Below, piece by piece: positions 1 to 10,685 of a stretch of 29,005 nt of DNA. Below the pieces are notes generated by a model that did not search any database, was not told the DNA's origin, and worked only from the letters and a program-made list of their open reading frames with translations. Position 1 is the first letter of the stretch. The number at the start of each line of letters is the position of its first letter. The position numbers and the translations under genes were made by a program. Source of the stretch: Elysia marginata (taxonomy: Eukaryota; Mollusca; Gastropoda; Plakobranchidae); NCBI GenBank assembly GCA_019649035.1, contig BMAT01006594.1, positions 126,185 through 155,189 on the forward strand, read 5' to 3'.

Positions 1-26
1 AGAGAGAGAGAGAGAGAGAGAGAGAG
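1..26. repeat. (GA)n microsatellite at window edge
   Basis: A perfect AG dinucleotide run opens the window and probably continues to its left. It leads into about 210 bases in which the plus strand is strongly purine-biased (runs of A and G, few C/T). No open frame of interest is present. Confidence 0.95.
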
Positions 27-740
27 GTGAGAAGGGGAAAGAAACAGCGCAAAAAGAGAGGCGGAGATAGACTGAAAGAGAGACAAGAGGAAAAAAAACA
101 AAGGAAGTCAGAATATTCAAAAAGGGAAAGCAATGAAAGAGAACACTAGGGATTAGAATAAAAGCTTTGAGAGAAAGACCAACAGAATGAAAGAAAAATG
201 TTCAAAGATATTCTGAAGAATAGAGAGAAAGAGTATAGAACTGTATATGTGTGGCAGAGCTAAATAGAGAGAAGGGCAAAGTATGCAAATAAAATAATTT
301 TTGAAAAAAATGTACCCCATCCTTTCTAACTTTAAAAAGATCTAGATCTATTAGTTTACCCCGTTCAAATGAACAGGATAGTGATGTACTTTAAAATTCA
401 AATCCTTTAGGTGAAAGAAGAAAGGAATGCCCACGCAACAAATGATGCGCTTTCTCGCATAATTTCACTTACTATACAACTGGTTGTTGTTGTTTATGTT
501 CATTTGTCATTCATTGGCGTTCACTTTTTAACTAATACAGGGCGACAATGGGAAAACAGGAGAGATACTATCTGAGCCTTTAATATGTTATATTCGTTTA
601 CATTTAGGTCTATGCCGAATGTGTGTGGCTAAAGCAGTTAAGGTCTTTTATAGTGCACCGATTCACCAGAATGTTTGAATGTAATATTTGTAAACTTTTC
701 CTTCGATAGTGACACGTTCCATTTTAAAAGAATCAAGATA
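27..740. other. Non-coding, purine-rich then AT-rich DNA
   Basis: The first part is imperfect GA-rich sequence decaying from the microsatellite. The rest is AT-rich with no open frame above about 60 codons, no recognisable protein motif and no RNA gene. A first AGATCTAGATCT palindromic motif sits near 339-350. Confidence 0.7.
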
Positions 741-744
741 GATT

Positions 745-1105
745 TAGAATTAGAGATTCTAGACTTGAGAGATCTACATTCTGTTCAAAAGGTCGAAGCT
801 ACAATGATAAAGTCAGGTTTAAAAATTATTAACAGCTCTCATCTAGATCTAAAAAGGTAACTAAAATACTTGACCCGGCCTTAAATTTAGTGGTAGTTCT
901 AGATCATTAGCTAGATCTAGAGGTGATCTAGACCTCTAGATAAGATAGATCCAGTATTCTAGGAGATAGAATCATAGATGAGAATCTAGACACGGTCTTG
1001 AGAGAACTACATGCTGTTCAAAAGGCCAAAGCAATAATGACAAAAATTTAGATACTTGAAATACTTATTTTGGTTTTAAATTTAGTGCTAGATCTATATT
1101 CAGGA
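745..1105 (+). repeat. Diverged tandem duplication rich in TAGATCTAG
   Basis: Two related blocks lie head to tail at about 750-906 and 979-1102. Each starts with a GAGA-T/A-TCTAGA segment. Each then carries CTACAT-T/G-CTGTTCAAAAGG, a diverged A-rich stretch, ATACTTGA, and finally TTAAATTTAGTG followed by TAG(T/-)TCTAGATC or CTAGATCT. Both blocks and the spacer are crowded with TAGATCTAG-like palindromes. No coding sense survives; the 61-codon open frame over the first block (675-860) has no protein features. It could be a local satellite-like family or a fragment of a dispersed repeat. The duplication is seen directly; the family is unknown. Confidence 0.65.
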
Positions 1106-1677
1106 ATAGTTGATGGTTATTATGATTAGATCTGAGATCTACTCTCCATTCACGTCTTTTTTATTTCGAAAGTAAACCTTTAAGTTTTTCCTAACCTAGA
1201 AAAATATCACTTACAACAAAGTAAACAAATCCCATTTTCAATGTTTTTTCTCCCAAAAAACAAAACAAAACCAAAAGATGAACCTAAAAATTATAGGGCT
1301 TACTATTGAATAGCAAATTTTTACAGACATTCTGCTAAAAACCATAACAAAATCGGTGCACTCTTTGAAAAGTCTTTCGCAACACAAAGTTTGCAGCCCT
1401 AAAATAGAGGTAATATAATTAAACTATATCTTTCACACCAGGTATCAATCTTGTTGTAACCACTCCCTAAAAACTCACGTGAAAACCCTTTTACCCACGT
1501 CTATATATATTAGATCTATTGTCTTTCACGCAAAAATAAAATACAATGAACAAATATATGTTCCTAACGTAAGGTAATGAACCTCGCTAATCACTAGTCT
1601 GATTATTTTGTAAGCTTTCGCAGTCGATGTTTACATTAAACACTGGATCTAAACAAAAAGGAGTTTATGCTCTGAAT
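1106..1677. other. AT-rich non-coding stretch
   Basis: Homopolymer-rich, AT-rich sequence without open frames, RNA gene signatures or repeats that I can recognise. Confidence 0.6.
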
Positions 1678-2049
1678 TTAATTTGTAAAGTTTGCAGCTG
1701 CCACGCCTTTGCCTTTGCGAACATTGAATGAAATGTAAAATCTCAAGAGAGCCAACGGTCTTGCCTTCCAAAGCATGACATAATCAAGTAGGCGAAGCAG
1801 CAACAACACATGCTGGCCAATGCGCAGCTCGCCAGCAACATTTTGAGCTCCAGATGGGGTTAAAATAAACAAAAAAATCTTGCTGACGTTGAAAAGAAAG
1901 TTCCTTTTGCCATCAAGATAGCTAAAAAAGCAATTAGAGATCGAGGAGGAAAACCAATGTAGAATTGAAATAAAAACATTACGTCCACGATCGATGAAAA
2001 TGTTTTTCGAGCCTGGACCCAAGTGAAAGTAATGGTTTTGTAGTGCCAT
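1678..2049 (-). other. GC-richer islet with a 123-codon open frame, possible decayed exon
   Basis: A minus-strand frame runs open for 123 codons in an otherwise stop-dense region, and base composition rises clearly between about 1685 and 1860. Residues read from 1860 down to 1813 give TPSGAQNVAGELRIGQ, which loosely resembles the 'P-x-GAA-x-x-G-x-LR-(V/I)-G' turn of PDZ domains such as those of Scribble-type proteins. The expected 'ILEVNG' strand after it is absent (VLLLLRLL instead), so this is at best a decayed or coincidental PDZ-like piece. A pyrimidine-rich tract ending in CTGGAG precedes it and could be an old acceptor. I do not call a functional gene. Confidence 0.25.
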
Positions 2050-2814
2050 CGTTCGACCTTAGTAGTACATAATAATTTTGATAAATTTGTTAGGGTTAAT
2101 GCATTTCCAGCGTAAGCATGATTAATAAATGGTAACGGTTACTCCTATCTTGTGGAAGAAATGCAACCCATATGCCTAATGAGTGCTGCAGAATGGGATT
2201 TTTTTAGTTAAGCCTAGGAGGAATTGTATTTCTTGACTACTGTGTTTCCTCTCTCTAGATAACTCTCTCTAGCGTTATAGGAACTGTTTAAAATTACTGT
2301 GACAAAATTCTTTGACATTCATGATTGTGTGCAACTGTTGCATCGATTTATTGCGAGTATAAAAAAACAATACTCACCCCAATTAAGCACGACTATGTAT
2401 TAGCAACCTTGAAAGTTTAGGGGTGTTAAACTCTTTATCACGAATCATAATGATTTTTGTCCCTCTTCAATAACTTGAGCTGTGCTTGTCTCATCTCCAT
2501 TTACAAATTGCAAGTTTTAAGTACATAGGCCTAAAGATGTCAACAACAAACAGCTCGACTTCCTAACTTAGCACAGGAATCAAGCGTACGATCCTTTATG
2601 GGGATTAAAAAGACGCAAAACATATTATGAAGGGGAAAAGGCCCTAAGGGGGATTGTGGTTATTGATTTCTTTCTTTCAACAACTTAATATTGAAGCGTT
2701 TGAAGGCAACATCACAACACTAAATAAATATTCTGATTTCCTAATGGCACCTCAATGTTTGATTTCAAATTTACGTTTGGTCCTATTTCACCTCTTTTGA
2801 GTAGGGATGGGGTG
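2050..2814. other. AT-rich non-coding stretch
   Basis: No open frame of note, no RNA gene and no recognisable repeat seen. Confidence 0.6.
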
Positions 2815-3040
2815 GGAAATGAGCAGTGGCTCAATCGTTAGAACGATCAACCACTTCTTTAGATGTTTTAGGTTCGAACTCAAGACCGGACAAACTGTTG
2901 TGTTCCCATGTGCTCACTATATGTAATTGAGACTCGACGAAAGTAAAGGCAATGAGGTAAGCCATATTGCAAACTACCTCACAATGCAGTGTTCCGAGAA
3001 TATGAGGACTTACGTGTTGCTCCGTATTGCTCATATTCAG
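2815..3040 (+). mobile_element. tRNA-derived SINE-like element
   Basis: The left part carries an RNA polymerase III A-box-like segment (AGTGGCTCAATCGTTAGA, 2825-2842). About 30 bases later comes a near-perfect B box (GGTTCGAACTC, 2871-2881), the usual internal promoter of tRNA-derived SINEs. The tRNA cloverleaf itself is degraded. A tRNA-unrelated body follows, with an ACGAAAGTAAAGGC segment (2937-2950) that resembles, from memory, bodies of gastropod SINEs. Near the right end GAATATGAG (2998-3006) pairs with CTCATATTC (3030-3038), a 9-bp stem. Exact ends and target-site duplications are not clear. A 67-codon minus-strand open frame across it is a by-product. Confidence 0.55.
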
Positions 3041-4084
3041 TATATGTGACTTTATACAATTTTGTAACTTCTACTTACTATTCTTTGCGGCTTATTGGAG
3101 TATTCGAAGTGTTTTGTTTTACACTGTTTGGTTTATAGTTTTTAAATCATTATGGTGTAACTAATTTTGCAAAGATATTGTACCGTTCTTGGAACTATTT
3201 TATTTCATAATAAGCATTGCTGTCTGTTTAGCTCCTTAAAAAAACTTTCCACCATTGGATGGCGCTACATTGGGCGTCTTTACGTGTTTAACAAAACAAT
3301 GAGTTGAATTTTTCTTACGTTAGGCTAAAAGGCACAACATTGTGTTGATAATGCAAAGGCTTGCTGTTGCTTTAACGATGTTGACATAAAAAATGAAAAG
3401 CAAAGTTAAACATTAGTTTTGATGCATAGCCAATAAGACAAAGCGTTGGCTTCGAAAAGGTTTAGAAAATATTTCTGACAACATCTTTTTCACACAGACA
3501 TGCAGATGTGAATGACAAGGCGTCGTTTTGTTGATTCTGGGGAAATTGGTGCTAAGCCGTTTATATCATGAAAGTGAGTTTTCACTAGAAAGGCCTGTTT
3601 TTACAAACAGGCAAAGTATATTCTGCCAGAAAATGCCCAAGGTCATCCAAGGAACCTCCATGTCTAGTTTGGTGGTTTTAAACATAAGTGACCACAATTT
3701 TTATTTACTATAGAACATAGCCTGTACTTCTGTTAATCTCGTAAATTTTGCTTCAAAATTGTCGCATGCATGCCACTAGCTTTTTTTCCAAATGTATGAA
3801 GGCTACAAGGAGATGACTCGGTTTTATGGCCAGTGCTTCCAAATTTAGCTCTAACATATTGGACATCTTTTGAAACGGCAAAAAGGTTTTACACTCGCGC
3901 TTGTTAAAGACTTAAAAGAGCGAAATGAGCACATTTAACAACCAGAAAATAAGGTAACGTCGTCCATTATCCTTTTCTGTAACACTTGCCTCATTTTAGA
4001 CAAACTTCCTGTTTTGATAAAGCTAGTTTTCCTCACAAGCCGTAATAATTGATCAGTCAATGTCCGTCCTAAATATGATGCAGA
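3041..4084. other. Non-coding sequence left of the mariner element
   Basis: AT-rich sequence with only short open frames (for example 3528-3713) that show no domain, signal peptide or codon bias. No RNA gene or repeat recognised. Confidence 0.6.
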
Positions 4085-4086
4085 TA

Positions 4087-4114
4087 CGAGGTCCGTTTCA
4101 TAAATAAGTTTCCC
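4087..4114 (+). repeat. Left terminal inverted repeat of mariner element
   Basis: 28 bases that match the reverse complement of 5442-5469 without mismatch. It begins CGAGGTCCG directly after the TA at 4085-4086. Because the transposase reads on the minus strand, this is the 3' end of the element. Confidence 0.95.
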
Positions 4115-4184
4115 ACCTCCATAAATTAACAACCAAAAGGCATAAGATGATGAAATTTGGCACAGATTGCCTTTAATATCTGAT

Positions 4185-5273
4185 CTATTCAACGTAATAT
4201 CCACCATTGTTGGCGCATTTCTCTATCCGTTGTAACCAGTCTTTAAATGCAGTGACGTAAGAACATTTGTCCAGTTTTTTATTGCTACTTTTTAGCCTGA
4301 ATAATGTCCTCTTCTGCTTCAAATCGCTGGCCGCGAAGGTGTTCTTTCATTTTAGGGAATAGGTGAAAATCATAGGGGGCAAGGTGAGGTGAATAGCGAG
4401 GATGCTCCAGCAGTTCCCACTTGTAGCATGCCAAAACGTCTGTCACTGCCCGGATCGTATGGACTGGCGCATTGTCGTGGTGAAACAAGATGCCTGACTC
4501 CAACAGCCCGGGTCGTTTCTTTCGAATGGCAGGTCTGAGTTTGTCTTGCAGCACCTTCTTGTAGTACTGTGCATTGATTGTGGTGCCTGTAGGTACAGGA
4601 CAGCGCAGAATCACACGATTTATGTAAAAAAAGATCATGTGCATGACCTTCAGAGCCCCTTGTTTGCGTCGAACTTTCTCTGGACGAGGCTCATCAAAGT
4701 CTCTCCATTCGGCTGACTGCCGCTTTGTTTCAGGATCCCAGGAATACACCCAAGTCTCATCACCGGTAATTATCCGACCCAAAAAGGAATTTTGCTCAGT
4801 TTGAAATCTCCGCAAAATGTTACTGGAAAAATTGACCCTTGGCTCCTTCTGCTCACCTGTCAGCAAATGTGGAACCCATTTTGAAAACGTCTTCTTATTA
4901 TTCAGTTTGTTGGTTAGAACTCTAAACACGGACGTTCTAGACATCGATGTTTCCGTAGCAATTTCCTCACAAGTTTTTCGTCTGTCATCACTCAATGAAA
5001 CGAGAACTTGAGAAATGTTTGCATCCCCGCATGCTGTCACAGGTCGGCCAGGACGAGGTTCATCTTCCATGCCATCTCGTCCTTCTGAAACAGCTTTTAC
5101 CCACTTTCTTACCGTCTGAATAGAAGGAGCATTTTCTCATGAAAAAGTCACGAGGTCTTTGTGAATGTATGATGCATCTTTTCCCAAAAAAACCCCCCAG
5201 AAAATTTTATGATGACACGCATGTCATATCTTAATTTTTGGTGTGCCGGTGAGCTTTCTATTATACCGGCCAT
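4185..5273 (-). pseudogene. mariner transposase pseudogene (DD34D)
   Basis: The longest intact piece is a 261-codon frame (4285-5070). It starts EDEPRPGRPV, then a second helix-turn-helix (about residues 19-56), the family signature WVPHLLT (65-71), GDETW with catalytic D104, HHDNAP with D199, and YSPHLAPYD with D234. There are 34 residues between the last two aspartates (DD34D, mariner proper). The usual SPDLAP is SPHLAP and the usual FFD is FFY. N-terminal coding (start ATG at 5273) continues in other frames: it is shifted near an A7C6 run (5186-5198) and interrupted by a TGA at 5137-5139 just before the ENAPSIQTVRKWV helix. At the other end a TAG at 4285-4287 cuts the main frame. The normal C-terminus (AFKDWLQRIEKC...YYVE, stop at 4185) is still readable in a shifted frame. 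The full span corresponds to the usual length of about 345-360 residues. The host neither needs nor expresses it as far as I can see. Confidence 0.93.
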
Positions 5274-5412
5274 TTTGCTCCAACGGACTTCAGAAAAGTA
5301 AATGCTATTTTGTATCTTTTCAACATAGAGCAACAAAATTTCAATGGAAATTCCCAAAAGGTTTGATCCTTCAGTGTGCCACATTTCATGTATATAGCTT
5401 AAGCGGTTTTGA

Positions 5413-5446
5413 TTTTATAGAGTAGGGAATTTTATAGAGTAGGGAA
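5413..5446 (-). repeat. 17-bp perfect tandem duplication beside the right mariner TIR
   Basis: The unit TTTTATAGAGTAGGGAA occurs twice without a gap. The second copy runs into the inner edge of the terminal repeat. It lies in the 5' untranslated part of the element, where transposase-binding or promoter signals would be expected. Confidence 0.9.
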
Positions 5447-5469
5447 ACTTATTTATGAAACGGACCTCG
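5442..5469 (-). repeat. Right terminal inverted repeat of mariner element
   Basis: 28 bases, the perfect inverted partner of 4087-4114, followed by TA at 5470-5471. Its inner five bases overlap the second unit of a 17-bp tandem duplication (5413-5429 and 5430-5446). This is the 5' end of the element relative to the transposase. Confidence 0.95.
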
Positions 5470-5471
5470 TA

Positions 5472-5805
5472 CCACTAAAACACACCTTAACTCTCTCAGC
5501 CCGTAACACGCAAAACGGGAAAGATCAGGTGGAAGCTCATGACAGAAAATAGAAATTCCCAGTAGCATCAAGGGGATTAGGGTCATAAGTGTTTCGGGAA
5601 CCGGGTTATCATGTTTACTACGTAGAACACTTGTGCGAGTTTAATACAGTTCTTTGTTGGCTTTATAGATAATTTTCCAACATTCGACCTCCATTATAGG
5701 TGAAGCTTTTTTATATCGCTCACAACGAAGGGCAAAACCAAACCCTCGAAAAAAGCCAACTCTCAGATGATGTACTTTCTGTTGAGACCTAGCCCGCCGG
5801 AGATT
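5472..5805. other. Non-coding sequence right of the mariner element
   Basis: No open frame, RNA gene or repeat recognised. Confidence 0.6.
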
Positions 5806-5965
5806 TCAGATCGATGGGGTAGGACACGTCGCCTGGCTGAACGGTGCTTCGCCAGGTAGAAGAGAAAGAAAACAAACACAATCTTGTGCGGCTGAAAACT
5901 GAGCGACAAGAGGCGAACACGGTCCTGATTTAATTAGTGCCGTTCGAGGCTCTTCGATTTGTAAC
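5806..5965. other. GC-rich islet of unknown nature
   Basis: About 150 bases of raised GC content in AT-rich surroundings. A CCTGGC...GCCAGG inverted repeat (about 5830-5855) could form a 6-bp stem. A 79-codon minus-strand frame (5806-6045) passes through it but shows no signal peptide, domain or conserved motif. It may be a fragment of a dispersed repeat; I do not recognise the family. Confidence 0.35.
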
Positions 5966-8900
5966 GCTTTTATTGCATTTTTAAAAAAAATTCGCTTTAA
6001 GTTACACCGCTGAAAGCAAAGCAAGATATTGATTCCACTAAACACCCATTAAGTCGTTTGAAAACACTTTGGAGTTAGTTTTTCTTTTCTTTTCTTTGTT
6101 TGTTTTTTTTTTTCAAAATTTGAAATATCTAAACTTTTGTTAATGGGAATATCAAGGCCAGTCTCAGTGCTGCAATTAAATAAAAGCAAATGGTTCCAAC
6201 CAAGCGATGATGTTGCAGATAAAGATCATTAATGTGTTTCTGCTCATCAGTAGATATTTGCTTACTTTTTGTATATTTTGCATTGGAAAAGAAGGGTGGG
6301 TGGGACGCTGATGACATCTAGGTAGGCCAAAGTGGGAACAAGAAAACCATGTCTATCTTGACCTCCATGGCTCGGTAACTCATAGTTTCGTTGTAACACT
6401 GCTTGTACCTCAATCTGGATATATGGGGCATTTATCAACAAGAAATAAGCACAATCTTCTGCTTTGTACGTGTGCAGCTAATGTGAACGTTAAAATGTTT
6501 TTATACAATCTGCCTGTATTGTTCTTGAATTAATCATAAATCAGTTTGTTTAACGCTTGCATGCGATGAGGACCTACTTTGCTGTGTAATTGCCATGTCT
6601 TTAAATCAGTAATTGTTCTCGCGTTCCAGATTCATGAGAAAACCGCCCAGAGACTCACCACCAAAGATTTCAACGTTTGCACAGTTCTATTGCTACACTA
6701 TTTTTGCTACAATTAATCGAGCTCATATTTTCTCAGTCAGCTTTAAAAAGGAGAAGAAAGTGCTATTCGTGCCACTTTTTAGGCATATCAAAGATAAAAC
6801 ACGGACTGTGATCCACATTAATTGGAGATCGCGGTTTTGAAAATCAGGTAAAAATGTTTGTTTCAGGTCTAATTAAAAAAACCCAAGGACACTGAAATTT
6901 TGTCTACAATTTTGATGAAATTGAATGTAGATGTCAGTGAACAAGGTCAGAGCAAGATAGGCCTGCTTTATGAAACGACGCCAAATTTTCAGGGAGCGTG
7001 GAATGCTCGCCTTTTTTTGTTATGGCCTGTACGTCAAGCCTTTCAGAGAATTTTTTGCTGTTATGAATTTTCTGCCCTTATCATAGCATTCTCTCTCTCT
7101 CTTGGCGCTTTCGTAGGAAACTGAGTTCCAAGATACCTGATCTAATTTACTTGTAAGATCAATTTCTTTTTGACTTCGCCAGAAGCTAAAAAGGAACTGA
7201 TTCGATCTGTCATTTCCAGAGATTAGGTTATGCGATTCTTTGTGCTTGTTTTATTATTGAAAAATTCTAAAACTGAAAATGACAATCAAGAAAGAAATTG
7301 GTTAAAATATTTTTCTCACCTGTACTGCATGAAAATGAGTATGTTGAAGATATATATCAGCAAAGGGTGCAATCTTCTGCCTGAAATAAACTCGCCTACG
7401 GTTCACGCATTTCCATAGACGGACCAAAAGCACCATGTAAATTTAATCGAGATTTTCCAATGACCGGATAGAGCCCAGCGCAAAAACTGTCAGGACATCT
7501 TCTTTTGTTTATCCAAAACGGAGTCCATTAGCGCGTCTTTCCTTGCTCTTGGTGTGCAGTATGAAAAAGATCAACACAGTTAAAATCAACGCAAAATCAA
7601 AGAAAAAAGGCAATCCTTGGCTAAACATAGTAGTTGACGAGGAATCACTCATTGTCTGAGGAATCTATTGAAAAATTTAACGATTTTTTTGCCATTTAAA
7701 ATGGAACCATTAGGGCCCAACTAGAAAAGAACTGGATCCTTTAAGGACACTAAATGGATTATTTCAAAATGAGGAAAACTTTCATTTCTAATGAAATCTG
7801 CGAAAAAAAAAGAAAAAGAAACAAACTTATAGTTTTTGGAAGACCAATTAATTATTCTACCAGTATATGCAGTTTTCTTCCCTGCATCAGTATTGATTGA
7901 CTTCACTATCGGTTTCAGTTTTATTTCAAAACCATGGGTGTTGCGGTATCGGCTTAGATTTACTCAAATTTTACCGAGTGTGTAGAGATGTGAGATGCAG
8001 AAACCCCAAAGCGCCATTTTTATTTTTTTTTTGTGTTAGCTAGCCGAACCTACAGTTTATAACTCCAGCTTTTCAGATTTCTTTGGTTTGTTATGTATTA
8101 CGGGTGTGGCAGTCTTCTACTGTTCCACATAAAGCCCCAACTCTTTCTATTTGACCTTCAAAAAATAAAAAGGCTGTTTTTTCTCAAAAGAGCAAAAATG
8201 GATGTAGAGGTCTTTGCATCTCAGCCCCTCAGAATTATGGGCTTTTAAAACAAATTTTTGATATGCATAACAGCAAGGTTTTTTTTAATTCATTGAATAG
8301 AAGTAAAGTAACACGTGGAGTAACCGACCGTATGGAAAAGATCGGGAAAAGAAAAATTGGAAAAGTAAACAGGCATTTGTGCCGAAAGGTTGCAACACTG
8401 ATCATAACATATTGCATTTCTGAGGAATAAGGAATCCCTTCTTAAAAGCATGAAAAATTTGTACATAGGCTGGAGGAGTAAGAAAAACAGCAGTTACCTA
8501 TGTTTACGGTCTTAGTATAGTTAGGATAAATATCACGCGCCCTTTTTCATGTCCGCTTTCAAGTTAAAAACAAAAACTAATGTAAGGTTATAATTTTGAA
8601 GCGAATTTTTAGCCAAAGTAAATTGATATCACAACCACGAGTGTACAAAACTAATTCAGATACAAATAGTGCAATAAAAAACTGTTGTGAAAATGATTTC
8701 TTTCTTTACTTTGAACTATATTAGATCAATAAAATTTGATTACTTTTTTGTAGAGAAATCTAGTAACAAAATGAGTAGTCTATAATTTTGTAATAGCGAT
8801 ATTCTACTCGTTTTTGACAAAATGCAAGACATTATTCAGATCGAGCTCAAGCTATTACATGAGATTATAATATAGACTAGCCAGTCAGTCATGGGACAAT

Positions 8901-9240
8901 ATCTTTTATGCAATAAAAATGACTTTTTTTATATAATGCATCTATATAGATTGTAAAACTCCATGCAAAACATTTTTGATGCGGGGATTCTGAGGTAAAG
9001 GCATGGAACGTTTAACATAGACAAAAAATTAAACGCTTTTACGAGAGGATTTGTTTTAGTTTCCTCTGAAAACAGAGCGAAGGACGTTACCAGTTTATGT
9101 TTCTGCATAAAATGCAGTTAAGGTGGAATCGAATGTTTAAAAGCGATGTTACACGTAATGATAGCTTCACTTCCATTCAACTCCTTGATATCGTTGTTGG
9201 ATGACGTGCAAATGCCATTTTCACTCATTACAATAATCTC
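5966..9240. other. Long AT-rich non-coding block
   Basis: About 3.3 kb with many homopolymer runs and only short open frames (such as 6613-6840, 6900-7124, 7721-7906, 8235-8417). None has domain features or a codon bias that differs from background. A possible 61-bp minus-strand exon at 7320-7380 is listed separately. Intronic or intergenic DNA is the simplest reading. Confidence 0.6.
7320..7380 (-). other. Possible short internal exon (weak)
   Basis: On the minus strand GTTTATTTCAG precedes, and CAG|GTGAGA follows, a 61-base interval. Both sites fit splice consensus. Two of three frames are open across it (one reads QKIAPFADIYLQHTHFHAVQ). No homologue is recognised and chance pairs of such sites are common in AT-rich DNA. 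Confidence 0.15.
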
Positions 9241-9544
9241 TCAAAGATAATTTGCTTGACAATTATCCGCCCATGCCGAAACATCATTTAAACCACCACA
9301 CTCCTCCAAAAATATGCAGATGTGATCGTCATAAAAATAAATTTAAAAAACAATCAAAACAAAATTCTCTTGCTCTGTTTACATTATGCCATCATGCATT
9401 TACACTACAACACACACTCATCCTGGAGTTTTATATAAAAATCTAAATTTTGCTTTCGCTATAATTATGCCAAAACAAACTTTTTGATGAACGCAACGCC
9501 AAGAGCATCACGTCCGCAAACCCAGAAGAGATAGATACATAAAT

Positions 9545-9546
<2 letters not shown>
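9241..9546. other. AT-rich non-coding stretch
   Basis: A 64-codon plus frame (9252-9446) is present but is low-complexity and unremarkable. Nothing else seen. Confidence 0.5.
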
Positions 9547-9591
<45 letters not shown>

Positions 9592-9597
9592 GAGAGA
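9547..9597. repeat. (GA)n microsatellite
   Basis: About 25 GA units with one interruption (GG near 9581), followed to about 9670 by degenerate GAGCGA, GACA and GATA variants. Minus-strand open frames across it translate to Ser-Leu repeats and are artefacts of the dinucleotide. Confidence 0.95.
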
Positions 9598-9670
9598 AAT
9601 GGGAGGAGAGCGAGAGCGAGAGGAAGGGAGAGAGAGATACAGACAGACATACAGATAGATAAGAGGGGAA

Positions 9671-10684
9671 GGGATAAAAGAACTTATGCCTTTTCACAAA
9701 CGCTAAGCATTAAGTTTTTTTCATATGAGTTGAACCAATAAATTATCGACTTATAAAATCGAAATTTTAAACCTGTTTTTTATCCATTGAAAAGGGCACA
9801 AAAATCGTTTAAATGGTAGAATAATCCTTTAATTTTGTTCTAAATTTCTTTTTTTTTTAAATGTTGGGCTAACTTGAGTAAGCTTATCTGTCAAACGTAA
9901 TAAAAAGTAATATTTTTTTTTGTAATATGATGTAGTTAATTTAATACAATCTCAGTCAAATTATTACCCGGCGCAAACCAAAAAAATACAAAAGTTTTAA
10001 TGATTTCAAGAGACCTAGATCTAGCCCACATGTAATAAACATGAGGTAGTGTTGCATTTTCTTTGATAATTAGGACGGGTGGCGTACTACATGCACTGAA
10101 GTATTAGCGATAATAGGGGAGAACTTCTGTTCTTTATGATTATCCTCGTTACCATATTTCTACAGCTATAGCAGCCATAATAATTCGTGTTTGGTTTGAG
10201 ATGGTTAAAATCATGCTGTACACGAAAAAAAAAAGAATTTCAAGACTGAAATAACCTCTCAAGATAGAAAGATCTAGCAAAAAGGAAATCCGGAATTACT
10301 CTCTTTTACAAGAAAGAGCAATAACGAAGGACACGCGCAAGCAACATTCGTAATATTTTTTTTTGGAGTATACTCTTGAATGCTTGATATAGCTGCTTTT
10401 CAACGATTCTACCATTAAATACTAACACTATAGCCATTCCCAAGGGATGCAGCTTATTTTTTTGTTGGTGCACTAAAAGGTCAGGTAAAGTTCAACAAGA
10501 CAGTTCCTAGTTAGTTGCATATATATTTGACTAAACTAAAGCAGTCTACTTGAGGATCCTGAAGGAATAATCGTAATGAAGCTCATGCACTGAGATGCTT
10601 TTAAACACCTTGACTTCAAGGATAATGAGAGTACTTGAAAGTACAATTATAACATGCGTTGCCCTTTTCTCCATTTTCAATCAC
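9671..10684. other. AT-rich non-coding stretch
   Basis: Homopolymer-rich sequence with scattered AGATCTAG motifs (for example near 10015-10025). No gene or RNA signature seen. Confidence 0.6.
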
Positions 10685-10685
10685 A

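Larger units (their letters stand above)
4087..5469 (-). mobile_element. mariner-family (Tc1/mariner) DNA transposon, full length, inactivated
   Basis: The 1383-bp unit is bounded by perfect 28-bp terminal inverted repeats (4087-4114 and 5442-5469, outer bases CGAGGTCCG...). It is flanked by TA dinucleotides (4085-4086, 5470-5471), as expected for the TA target duplication of this superfamily. The interior encodes a DD34D transposase on the minus strand with intact catalytic aspartates but several frame breaks, so this copy should be non-autonomous. Perfect terminal repeats suggest that it inserted fairly recently or could still be mobilised in trans by a related transposase (inference). Confidence 0.95.

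Noticed and set aside
2825..2895. Functional tRNA gene
   Set aside because: A and B boxes are present but the acceptor, D and anticodon stems do not pair as a cloverleaf; better read as a SINE head.
2831..3034. 67-codon minus frame
   Set aside because: Antisense translation of the SINE-like element, including its B box.
3935..4207. 90-codon minus frame
   Set aside because: It starts in the shifted 3' end of the transposase, crosses the terminal repeat and runs into flanking DNA.
4817..5011. 64-codon plus frame
   Set aside because: Antisense of the transposase.
5148..5384. 78-codon minus frame as a separate gene
   Set aside because: Its second half (from the ATG at 5273) is the frameshifted N-terminus of the mariner transposase.
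9443..9697. 84- and 61-codon minus frames with Ser-Leu repeats
   Set aside because: Direct translation of the GA microsatellite.
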